Source of the DNA: Selenomonadaceae bacterium | GTDB taxonomy: Bacteria > Bacillota > Negativicutes > Selenomonadales > Selenomonadaceae | NCBI GenBank assembly: GCA_017390245.1 | Contig: JAFPCE010000167.1 | Location: 1 to 5,273, forward strand | Direction: 5' to 3' | Length of the DNA: 5,273 nucleotides | Part shown: in pieces, positions 1-5,207 of the stretch | Position numbering within the stretch: the stretch's first letter is position 1 | Layout: each line of letters starts with the position of its first letter | Position numbers and translations under genes: made by a program | The notes under the pieces: generated by a model | What the model was told of the DNA's origin: nothing | The model's input: only the letters and a program-made list of their open reading frames with translations | Databases searched by the model: none

Positions 1-38
1 CCTAAATAATTGATACTGATTTAACCTGAAGGGGAAGG
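1..38 (+). promoter_or_regulatory. proB leader and ribosome binding site
   Basis: This is the short stretch before proB. It holds no recognisable gene end: stop codons occur in all three forward frames, so an upstream gene could end here but cannot be identified. The purine run at 29-39 (AAGGGGAAGGG) supplies the ribosome binding site. It fits two starts. The AAGGGG part lies only 4 nt before the GTG at 39, while the GGAAGG part lies 9 nt before an in-frame TTG at 48. An in-frame TGA at 27-29 rules out any earlier start. Confidence 0.55.
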
Positions 39-1172
39 GTGAAGGCTTTGAATGCTAGACAGGATGTTAAAGAGGCAAAGCGCATAGTTGTTAAGGTTGG
101 TACTAGTACACTGCTGTACAAAACCGGCAAGCCAAATCTGGCCCGTATTGAGCATTTGGTACGGGAAATTGCCAATCTGGCAAATCAGGGACGTGAGGTT
201 ATCTTAGTGACCTCTGGTGCTATTGGTGCCGGCATGGTGCGGCTGGGGCTGAAAAAGCGGCCAGAGCAGCTGCAGGAACGCCAGGCACTGGCAGCTATTG
301 GCCAGGTTATGCTGATGCATATATACGACAAGTTTTTCGCAGAGTATGGCATTGTGGATGGCCAGGTGCTGCTGACGAAGGATACCTTTGTCAATCACCG
401 GCAGTATGTAAATGCCAGAAATTCTCTGATGACCATGCTGAAGCAGGGCATCGTGCCGGTTATTAACGAAAATGACGCAGTAACTGTTGATGAGATAAAA
501 ATCGGTGACAATGATACTCTGTCAGCGGTGGTGGCCTCAATCGTGGATGCTGATGTGCTGATTATCCTTTCTGATATTGACGGCGTGTATACAGCTAATC
601 CCCAGACGCACCCTGAAGCAAAGCTTCTGGATGAGATAAAGGAGATAACTCCTGAGGTAGAGGCACTGGCTGGCGGCTCTGGCAGCAATCTGGGCACTGG
701 CGGCATGATGACGAAGATTGAGGCGGCAAAGATAGCTGTTAATTCTGGCGTTACCATGTTTATTGCCCCAGGTGACAGAGATGGCGTTATTACCAGCATT
801 ATGGCAGGAGACACTTTAGGTACTGTGTTCCCGCCAAAGGAGGAGCATTTAAAGGCCCGTAAGGGATGGCTGGCCTTTGGCAAGCGGATTGCTGGCGTGC
901 TGACTGTGGATGCTGGCTGTGCCAAGGCTCTGCAGGCAGGATCAAGCCTTTTGGCTGTCGGTATCGTGGCTACAGAGGGCGACTATCAGGCTGGGGGCAC
1001 TGTCCGTGTACTGACTATGGATAACCGGGAGATTGCCCGTGGTATCATTAATTATGACAGCCGGGACGTACAGGCAGTAATGGGCAGAAAAACCAGTGAG
1101 CTGGCTGATTTGATTCAGGGTGAGTTCCATGAAGAGATTATCCACAGGGATAATATGGTCAGCATGATTTAA
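39..1172 (+). CDS. proB: Glutamate 5-kinase (ProB) with C-terminal PUA domain
   Basis: Cytoplasmic enzyme that phosphorylates L-glutamate with ATP to glutamyl 5-phosphate, the first and normally proline-inhibited step of proline synthesis. The 377-residue length matches the long, PUA-containing form. Residues about 14-265 form the amino-acid-kinase fold: KVGTS (19-23) and VTSGAIGAG (57-65) in the ATP/glutamate site, NENDAV (143-148) and GDND (156-159) at the glutamate site, SDIDGVYTANP (178-188), and GTGGMMTK (219-226). By alignment from memory, Lys19, Ser59, Asp146, Asn158 and Lys226 correspond to E. coli Lys10, Ser50, Asp137, Asn149 and Lys217, a constant offset of nine. A PUA domain follows from about 272 to 372. 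The start is GTG; the in-frame TTG at 48 is a real alternative and would remove three residues. proA follows after 122 nt with its own promoter. An unusual Thr116 in the feedback loop is discussed in the findings. Confidence 0.97.
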   Translation: MKALNARQDVKEAKRIVVKVGTSTLLYKTGKPNLARIEHLVREIANLANQGREVILVTSGAIGAGMVRLGLKKRPEQLQERQALAAIGQVMLMHIYDKFFAEYGIVDGQVLLTKDTFVNHRQYVNARNSLMTMLKQGIVPVINENDAVTVDEIKIGDNDTLSAVVASIVDADVLIILSDIDGVYTANPQTHPEAKLLDEIKEITPEVEALAGGSGSNLGTGGMMTKIEAAKIAVNSGVTMFIAPGDRDGVITSIMAGDTLGTVFPPKEEHLKARKGWLAFGKRIAGVLTVDAGCAKALQAGSSLLAVGIVATEGDYQAGGTVRVLTMDNREIARGIINYDSRDVQAVMGRKTSELADLIQGEFHEEIIHRDNMVSMI

Positions 1173-1181
1173 TTTTGTTTA

Positions 1182-1213
1182 TTGTTATACAAAGTATATA
1201 AAAATGGTATAAT
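1182..1213 (+). promoter_or_regulatory. Extended -10 promoter for proA
   Basis: A perfect TATAAT lies at 1208-1213, preceded by TGG at 1205-1207, giving the TGn motif of an extended -10 sigma-A promoter. The best -35 match, TTGTTA at 1182-1187 (4 of 6), leaves a long 20-nt spacer, and the hexamer at the ideal 17-nt distance (TTATAC) is poor. The extended -10 would have to compensate. Surrounding sequence is strongly AT-rich. Transcription would begin near 1220, giving proA a leader of about 75 nt and letting it be expressed without proB. Confidence 0.65.
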
Positions 1214-1238
1214 AACAGGCAGAGTGATATATGTTTTA

Positions 1239-1276
1239 AAAGCCCCGGGGATGCAGAAGCGTTCCGGACTTTGTTT
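1239..1276 (+). promoter_or_regulatory. Leader hairpin with T-rich tail upstream of proA
   Basis: The transcript can fold into an interrupted hairpin. A seven-pair upper stem (1248-1254 with 1259-1265, including two G-U pairs) closes an AGAA loop. Below it are one C-G pair and a four-pair base (1239-1242 with 1269-1272) separated by a small internal loop. CCGG at 1245-1248 and 1264-1267 allows an alternative register. TTTGTTT at 1270-1276 gives it a terminator-like look, and the proA ribosome binding site begins 5 nt later. It could be an attenuator, a weak terminator or an mRNA-stability element; the sequence alone does not decide. Confidence 0.4.
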
Positions 1277-1281
1277 GCAAT

Positions 1282-1287
1282 AGGAGG
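1282..1287 (+). promoter_or_regulatory. proA ribosome binding site
   Basis: A perfect AGGAGG lies 7 nt before the ATG at 1295. It fixes that codon as the proA start rather than the in-frame TTG at 1271, which lies inside the leader hairpin and has no binding site. Confidence 0.9.
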
Positions 1288-1294
1288 CTGCATT

Positions 1295-2557
1295 ATGGAT
1301 TTAGAAAGCTTGCTGGTGGAAAAGGCACAGGCTGCGGCAAAGGCTGCAGAGGCTATGACCATGGTTTCCACTGAAACAAAGAACAATGCGTTACTGGCTA
1401 TGGCTCATGCCATGGAACAGAGAAAGCACGCTATTTTGGAGGCTAATGCTATTGACCTGGAGGAGGCCCGTAAAAAGGGCGTAAAGCGTTCCTATCTGGA
1501 CAGATTAATGCTGGATGACAACCGTATTGCCGGTATGGCAGATGGCCTGCGGCAGGCTGCAGGTCTTCCAGACCCAATAGGTGAAGGTGATTATTCTACT
1601 GTCCGCCCTAATGGCCTGGAGATTCGCCGTGTCAGGGTGCCACTAGGTGTAGTGGGCATGATTTACGAGGCTCGTCCTAATGTTACCTCTGATGCTATTG
1701 GCCTTTGCCTTAAGGCAGGCAATGCAGTATTTCTGCGGGGCGGTTCTGAGGCAATTTTATCCAATAAGACCATTGCGGGGATTTTGTCTGAGGCTGCATA
1801 CCATGCAGGTATTCCTGAGGGAGCTATCCAGTTCGTGGAAACTACTGACAGAGATGCAGTACAGATTATGCTGCATTTAAATCAGTATTTAGATGTTATT
1901 ATTCCTCGTGGCGGCGCAGGGCTCATTAAAACTGTTGTGGAAAACAGCACAGTGCCTGTTATTGAGACTGGTACAGGCGTATGCCATACCTTTGTAGATG
2001 CTACAGCTGACCTGGATATGGCTTTAAATATTGCTGTTAATGCCAAGACCTCCCGTCCATCTGTGTGCAATGCCATGGAGACACTTTTAGTACATGAGGC
2101 TGTGGCAGAGAAGTTCCTGCCAATGCTGGCTAAAGCCATGGAGGAGAAGCACTGCCAGCTGAGAGTATGTGAAAAGTGTCTCTCTATCCTGGGTGAAGGT
2201 GAAATGGTGTCTGCTGCTACAGAAGAGGACTGGTCCACTGAGTATGGCGATTTAATCCTGGCAGTGAAGGCAGTGGCTGACGTCAATGAGGCTATTGCCC
2301 ATATCAACAAGTACAATACAGGCCATTCTGAGACCATTGTTACAGAGAGCCTTACCAGTGCCAGATTGTTCCAGCGCCGGGTAAATGCAGCAGCAGTATA
2401 CGTTAATGCCTCCACCAGATTTTCTGATGGCAGTGAATTTGGCTTTGGTGCAGAAATCGGCATCAGTACCCAGAAGCTCCATGCCAGAGGGCCAATGGGC
2501 TTGCAGGCTTTAACCAGCACCAAGTACTTGATTAATGGCGATGGTCAGATTCGCTGA
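1295..2557 (+). CDS. proA: Glutamate-5-semialdehyde dehydrogenase (gamma-glutamyl phosphate reductase, ProA)
   Basis: Cytoplasmic NADPH-dependent enzyme that reduces glutamyl 5-phosphate, the unstable product of ProB, to glutamate 5-semialdehyde, which cyclises to pyrroline-5-carboxylate for ProC. From the ATG at 1295 it has 420 residues, the usual family length. It belongs to the aldehyde dehydrogenase superfamily. RVPLGVVGMIYEARPNVT (114-131) and GNAVFLRGGSEA (142-153) belong to the nucleotide-binding half, followed by IPRGGAGLI (203-211). The catalytic cysteine is Cys258 in RPSVCNAMETLLVH. The family signature runs from Val327 through HINKYNTGHSETI (336-348); Asn341 sits where the PROSITE pattern, as I recall it, has Gly or Ser. 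Cys287, Cys292 and Cys295 form a small extra cluster. ProA needs ProB nearby because the phosphate intermediate is labile, so the separate proA promoter suggests adjustable ratios rather than independent roles. Identity is secure. Confidence 0.98.
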   Translation: MDLESLLVEKAQAAAKAAEAMTMVSTETKNNALLAMAHAMEQRKHAILEANAIDLEEARKKGVKRSYLDRLMLDDNRIAGMADGLRQAAGLPDPIGEGDYSTVRPNGLEIRRVRVPLGVVGMIYEARPNVTSDAIGLCLKAGNAVFLRGGSEAILSNKTIAGILSEAAYHAGIPEGAIQFVETTDRDAVQIMLHLNQYLDVIIPRGGAGLIKTVVENSTVPVIETGTGVCHTFVDATADLDMALNIAVNAKTSRPSVCNAMETLLVHEAVAEKFLPMLAKAMEEKHCQLRVCEKCLSILGEGEMVSAATEEDWSTEYGDLILAVKAVADVNEAIAHINKYNTGHSETIVTESLTSARLFQRRVNAAAVYVNASTRFSDGSEFGFGAEIGISTQKLHARGPMGLQALTSTKYLINGDGQIR

Positions 2558-2630
2558 TGTTACTGGTTAATGGCTAGAGGCTGATGATGTTGATGGTTAA
2601 TGGCTAGCGGTTAATGGCTAGCAGTTAAGG
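2553..2630 (+). repeat. Short direct repeats just after proA
   Basis: A 14-bp unit, GGTTAATGGCTAGC, occurs back to back at 2595-2608 and 2609-2622. A copy differing at the last base lies at 2565-2578, and a degenerate partial unit (AGTTAAGG) at 2623-2630. On a larger scale, 2553-2579 and 2580-2609 are an imperfect tandem duplication of 27 and 30 bp, the second carrying three extra bases. The first large copy starts inside the proA stop region. The two GCTAGC palindromes (2603-2608, 2617-2622) could pair as a weak 6-bp hairpin. There is no T-run, so it is not a classical terminator. The unit also resembles GATTAATGGC near the proA 3' end (2530-2539), a possible source of the repeat. Confidence 0.85.
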
Positions 2631-2633
2631 TTT

Positions 2634-2638
2634 GAGGG
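2634..2638 (+). promoter_or_regulatory. Ribosome binding site of the 56-residue ORF
   Basis: GAGGG lies 6 nt before the ATG at 2645. This is a normal binding site, and an in-frame TGA at 2633-2635 means no earlier start is possible. It is the main support for translation of the small ORF. Confidence 0.65.
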
Positions 2639-2644
2639 AATGGC

Positions 2645-2815
2645 ATGAAATGGCTGAAGACGCTGCAGGGCTATAAAAGAACCTGGCAGAGCTATATGAG
2701 TACTCAGAAGGGCCACCATGATTTTGCTGATTATGGCAGGGCTGTTTTGTGCATTTTAGCTACAGTAATGGCATTGGCCGGTATAATCTGGGCAGTCAGA
2801 GGATTGATTAGATAA
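2645..2815 (+). CDS. Small predicted single-span membrane protein (56 aa), function unknown
   Basis: I do not recognise this protein. The 56-residue product begins MKWLKTLQGYKRTWQSYM and has a basic, aromatic-rich first part (about 1-20), a polar middle with QKGHHDFADYGR (21-32), and a hydrophobic segment at about 33-51 (AVLCILATVMALAGIIWAV), followed by the short basic tail RGLIR. That is the profile of a single membrane span near the C-terminus, without a signal-peptide cleavage site. By the positive-inside rule both ends carry positive charge, so orientation is uncertain. Support for a real gene is a good ribosome binding site 6 nt before the ATG, a clean TAA stop, the same strand as its neighbours, and only 17 nt to nadD, which implies co-transcription. 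Nothing in the sequence indicates its job; the flanking genes do not predict one. It could be a lineage-specific small protein or, less likely, a chance ORF. Confidence 0.7.
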   Translation: MKWLKTLQGYKRTWQSYMSTQKGHHDFADYGRAVLCILATVMALAGIIWAVRGLIR

Positions 2816-2832
2816 GGTGCAGGGAGGTAAAT

Positions 2833-3474
2833 ATGGCTGAAAAGCATCATGTGGGTATCTTTGGCGGTACCTTTGATCCGATACATCTGGGGCATTTGCT
2901 GACAGCTGAGGCAGTGCGGGATGAGTTTGGCCTGGACAAGGTGATATTTATTCCAGCAGCACAGCCTCCTCACAAGCAGGATCAGTTTGTAACAGAGGCA
3001 CACCATCGCCTGGCCATGACTACGCTGGCTACCTGTTCTAATCCTCATTTTATGGTGTCAGATATTGAGCTGCACCGGGATGGGCCATCCTATAGCCGGG
3101 ATACATTGGCGGTATTGTCTAAGCTTTATGGCAGTGATACGGAGTTTTATTTCATTGTTGGGGCAGATTCCCTGCGGGATTTGCATACATGGAGCAGACC
3201 AGAGGAGCTTTTACAGCTTTGCCATCTGATTGGGGCTTCCCGTCCCAAGGTGCCTGTGGATTTAGCAGAAATTCAAAGCCGTTTTGGCAGGCTTGGCAAA
3301 GAAAAAATTCATGTGGTGACTACACCAGAGATAGAAATTTCCTCTACAGATATCAGAGAGAGACTGCTGCAGGGTGATTCCATTAAATATTTGGTGCCAG
3401 AGGCTGTGGAGCAATATATTTACAAAGAAAAACTGTATTTACAAATACCCACTGCCAGGGGTTCTATGCTATAA
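2833..3474 (+). CDS. nadD: Nicotinate-nucleotide adenylyltransferase (NadD)
   Basis: Transfers AMP from ATP to nicotinate mononucleotide, giving deamido-NAD, the direct precursor of NAD for NadE; cytoplasmic. The 213 residues fit the family (about 190-215). The nucleotidyltransferase fold is marked by GIFGGTFDPIHLGH (8-21), with the HxGH motif at His18 and His21 that binds ATP phosphates. Further marks are PPHK (45-48), YSRDT (87-91) in the place of the usual YTxDT, GADSL (110-114) with Trp120 in the nicotinate pocket region, and ISSTDIR (169-175), the second ATP-binding motif. VPEAVEQYI (188-196) is the standard C-terminal helix. The start is the ATG preceded by GGGAGG at 2822-2827, 5 nt away. 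It follows the small membrane-protein ORF by 17 nt and precedes yqeK, its usual partner in Firmicutes. A predicted promoter for the downstream genes overlaps its stop codon. Confidence 0.97.
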   Translation: MAEKHHVGIFGGTFDPIHLGHLLTAEAVRDEFGLDKVIFIPAAQPPHKQDQFVTEAHHRLAMTTLATCSNPHFMVSDIELHRDGPSYSRDTLAVLSKLYGSDTEFYFIVGADSLRDLHTWSRPEELLQLCHLIGASRPKVPVDLAEIQSRFGRLGKEKIHVVTTPEIEISSTDIRERLLQGDSIKYLVPEAVEQYIYKEKLYLQIPTARGSML

Positions 3475-3475
3475 T
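3467..3475 (+). promoter_or_regulatory. Candidate extended -10 promoter for yqeK and downstream genes
   Basis: TGC followed by a perfect TATAAT (3470-3475) forms an extended -10 element that straddles the nadD stop codon (TAA at 3472-3474). It has the same design as the proA promoter. The hexamer at the ideal -35 distance is poor, and TTTACA at 3438-3443 is too far away (26 nt). Transcription would start near 3482, leaving a leader of about 38 nt before yqeK. Confidence 0.45.
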
Positions 3476-3507
3476 TAATTAGTATGGCTAAAATCCATAA
3501 CAGGAAA

Positions 3508-3512
3508 GAGGA
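3508..3512 (+). promoter_or_regulatory. yqeK ribosome binding site deciding the start
   Basis: GAGGA within AAAGAGGA lies about 7-8 nt before the ATG at 3520. The earlier in-frame ATG at 3484 has only AT-rich sequence before it and, if the promoter at 3467-3475 is real, would sit almost at the transcription start. The shorter product also fits the usual family length. Confidence 0.8.
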
Positions 3513-3519
3513 CTGTTTT

Positions 3520-4107
3520 ATGTCTATGACATTTGCAGAAATGAAGGAAAAATTGCAGTCAAGATTAAAGCCTTCCCGTTTTCAGCATTCCCTGGGGGTT
3601 TCTGAGACGGCTGTAACTTTAGCTAAGCGCTTTGGTGTTGATGAGGAAAAGGCCAGGATTGCAGGATTGCTGCATGATTGTGCCAGACAATATCCCAATG
3701 ATGAGCTCATAGCTGAGGCTGCGATACGGGGCATTGCCATTGGTGATGTGGAGCGTGAAACACCTCTGTTGCTGCACGCTGATATTGGCGCCCGTTTAGT
3801 GGCTGAGGAATACGGCGTAGAGGACGAGGAAATCCAGCAGTCTATTGCCAGACATACTGTTGGTGGCAGCAATATGAGTGACCTGGACAAGATTGTCTAT
3901 TTTGCTGATATGATTGAGCCTAACAGGGATTATCCTGATGTGCACAGGCTGCGACAGCTGGCTGCAGAGGGAACTTTGGATGAGATGGTGCTGGCAGGAC
4001 TGAGCCAGTCCATCAGTTTTATTGTAAACCAGGGCAAATTGCTGCATCTGGGGACGATTATAGCCCGCAATGAGCTGGTATTAAAGCTAAAGGCTGCCAG
4101 AAGCTAA
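3520..4107 (+). CDS. yqeK: YqeK-family HD-domain hydrolase, probable diadenosine tetraphosphatase
   Basis: Members of the YqeK family studied in Firmicutes hydrolyse Ap4A symmetrically to two ADP, clearing a nucleotide that builds up under stress; the enzyme is cytoplasmic and metal-dependent. From the ATG at 3520 the protein has 195 residues, the normal length. It shows the full HD-domain set: His23 (in RFQHSLGV), the His52-Asp53 pair (GLLHDCAR), His86 (LLLHADIG), His112 (IARHTVGG) and Asp130 (VYFADMIEPNR), with the family-specific E-P-N-R stretch at 133-136. An upstream in-frame ATG at 3484 would add 12 residues but lacks a ribosome binding site. The gene sits 45 nt after nadD and 49 nt before the LCP gene. 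Linkage to nadD and rsfS is common in Firmicutes. No key residue is missing, so activity is expected; the substrate is inferred from the family. Confidence 0.93.
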   Translation: MSMTFAEMKEKLQSRLKPSRFQHSLGVSETAVTLAKRFGVDEEKARIAGLLHDCARQYPNDELIAEAAIRGIAIGDVERETPLLLHADIGARLVAEEYGVEDEEIQQSIARHTVGGSNMSDLDKIVYFADMIEPNRDYPDVHRLRQLAAEGTLDEMVLAGLSQSISFIVNQGKLLHLGTIIARNELVLKLKAARS

Positions 4108-4156
4108 GCGGCCTATTATAAACATAAGTATATATAGAAGTGCAGGGTAAAAAACA

Positions 4157-5167
4157 ATGAAAAAGGTGCCTGTAAAGAGCCAGACAAGGGAAAATGTAAA
4201 GCGTAAAAGGCGCAGAATCTGGAAAAGATACATTGAAATCTTTTTCCGTTTTTGTGTGTTTCTTGTGGTGGCTGGCCTTTTAGCCACTGCTGTAGGCTGG
4301 CTGGGCCTGCAGGCATACCGCTGGGTGGACAATACCTATAGCACTTATGCCCAGTTTTACGAGGAGTATAAGCAGCGCCGGGAGCTGAGGGCCCAGAGCT
4401 TTGACCCCAGGTTTGATGGCTATACCAATGTACTGCTGGTGGGATTGGATACCGGCATGGAGGATAATGTCCAGCAGGCAGATACCATACTGCTTTTAAG
4501 CCTGAAAAATGATACAGGTGAAGTGCGGCTGATGAATATTCCCCGCTATACACTGGTGGATATACCAGGCATCAAGGAGCAGCAGCGAATAGCCAATGCC
4601 TATATCTATGGTGGCATACCACTTTTAGAGCAGAGTGCTACCCAGCTGCTAAATGTGACTATGCATCATTATGTGGTGATGGACACCAGTACCCTGGCTC
4701 AGATTATCGACATAATGGGGGGAATAGACCTGTACGTTGAGGCTGATATGGATTATGATGATCCTGAGGGCAATTTGTACATTCATATCCCTAAGGGCTA
4801 TCAGAAGCTAGATGGTGATACAGCACAGAAATACCTGCGGTATTCCAGCGATGACCTGGGTGTACTGGGGCGGTCTAAAAGACAGCAAAGCTTCCTGAAG
4901 GCATTTTATGAGCAGCTGTTAAAGCCGGAGGTTCTGACAAAGGTGCCAGCCATCATTAATGTGTGTGAAGCTAATGTGAAGACTAGTATAGAGATGTTTG
5001 ACTCGGCACATCTGACTAATCTTTTGCGTAAGATAGACCAGAATAAACCGCTGATGATGGATTTGCCAGGCTACAGAGACAAGAATGGTTCCTGGGTGTG
5101 CGACAAGGATATTACAGAAGAAAAGGTGCAGGAATTATTTCCTGTAGAAAATACTGAGGATAATTAA
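4157..5167 (+). CDS. LytR-CpsA-Psr (LCP) family membrane protein, divergent motifs
   Basis: LCP proteins are membrane-anchored phosphotransferases that move glycopolymers from polyprenyl-phosphate carriers to peptidoglycan on the outer face of the membrane. This 336-residue protein has a highly basic cytoplasmic N-terminus (RKRRR at 16-20), one membrane span at about 26-52 and an extracytoplasmic LCP domain at about 88-255, then a C-terminal tail. Family landmarks are LLVGLDTG (93-100), ADTILLLSL (108-116), NIPRYT (127-132), a NAYIYGG motif (147-153), DIMGGIDLYVE (185-195), KLDGDTAQKYLRYS (217-230) and GRSKRQQ (238-244). Asp109, Arg130, Arg228, Arg239 and Gln243 are kept. However, IPRD reads IPRY, the second Arg of RYR is Ser230, and the usual Asp before GR is Val236. 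The start has AGGG at 4144-4147, 9 nt upstream. It lies 49 nt after yqeK and 31 nt before the rsfS ribosome binding region. Family membership is firm; activity and substrate are uncertain. Confidence 0.9.
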   Translation: MKKVPVKSQTRENVKRKRRRIWKRYIEIFFRFCVFLVVAGLLATAVGWLGLQAYRWVDNTYSTYAQFYEEYKQRRELRAQSFDPRFDGYTNVLLVGLDTGMEDNVQQADTILLLSLKNDTGEVRLMNIPRYTLVDIPGIKEQQRIANAYIYGGIPLLEQSATQLLNVTMHHYVVMDTSTLAQIIDIMGGIDLYVEADMDYDDPEGNLYIHIPKGYQKLDGDTAQKYLRYSSDDLGVLGRSKRQQSFLKAFYEQLLKPEVLTKVPAIINVCEANVKTSIEMFDSAHLTNLLRKIDQNKPLMMDLPGYRDKNGSWVCDKDITEEKVQELFPVENTEDN

Positions 5168-5190
5168 CTTATTATTGATTTGTGAGAAAC

Positions 5191-5196
5191 AGGAGG
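5191..5196 (+). promoter_or_regulatory. rsfS ribosome binding site
   Basis: A perfect AGGAGG precedes two in-frame ATGs. The first, at 5199, is only 2 nt away, too close for normal initiation. The second, at 5208, is 11 nt away, slightly long but workable, so 5208 is preferred. Confidence 0.7.
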
Positions 5197-5207
5197 TTAT
5201 GACAAAT

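Noticed and set aside
395..925. Long minus-strand open frame (176 residues) opposite proB
   Set aside because: It is antisense to a well-supported proB, rich in Ser, Thr and Pro as expected from reverse reading of such codons, and shows no recognisable motif.
1271..1294. Extended proA start at TTG 1271
   Set aside because: AGGAGG at 1282-1287 points to the ATG at 1295, and the extra residues would be encoded by leader hairpin sequence and the binding site itself.
1882..2523. Long minus-strand open frame (213 residues) opposite proA
   Set aside because: It lies wholly within proA on the opposite strand, has a low-complexity Ser/Ala/Thr-rich composition and matches no family I know.
2759..2787. 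Possible promoter for nadD with a perfect TATAAT at 2782-2787
   Set aside because: There is no TG extension and no -35 match at normal spacing, and the site lies inside the small ORF; a chance match is likely in this sequence.
4108..4156. Possible promoter or terminator between yqeK and the LCP gene
   Set aside because: The gap is AT-rich with loose TATTAT and TATATA matches, but has no paired -35 element and no GC-rich hairpin, so I do not call a site.
4116..4553. Minus-strand open frame (145 residues) over the start of the LCP gene
   Set aside because: It is antisense to the basic N-terminus, membrane span and first LCP motifs, which are clearly real coding sequence; the shadow protein has no coherent domain.
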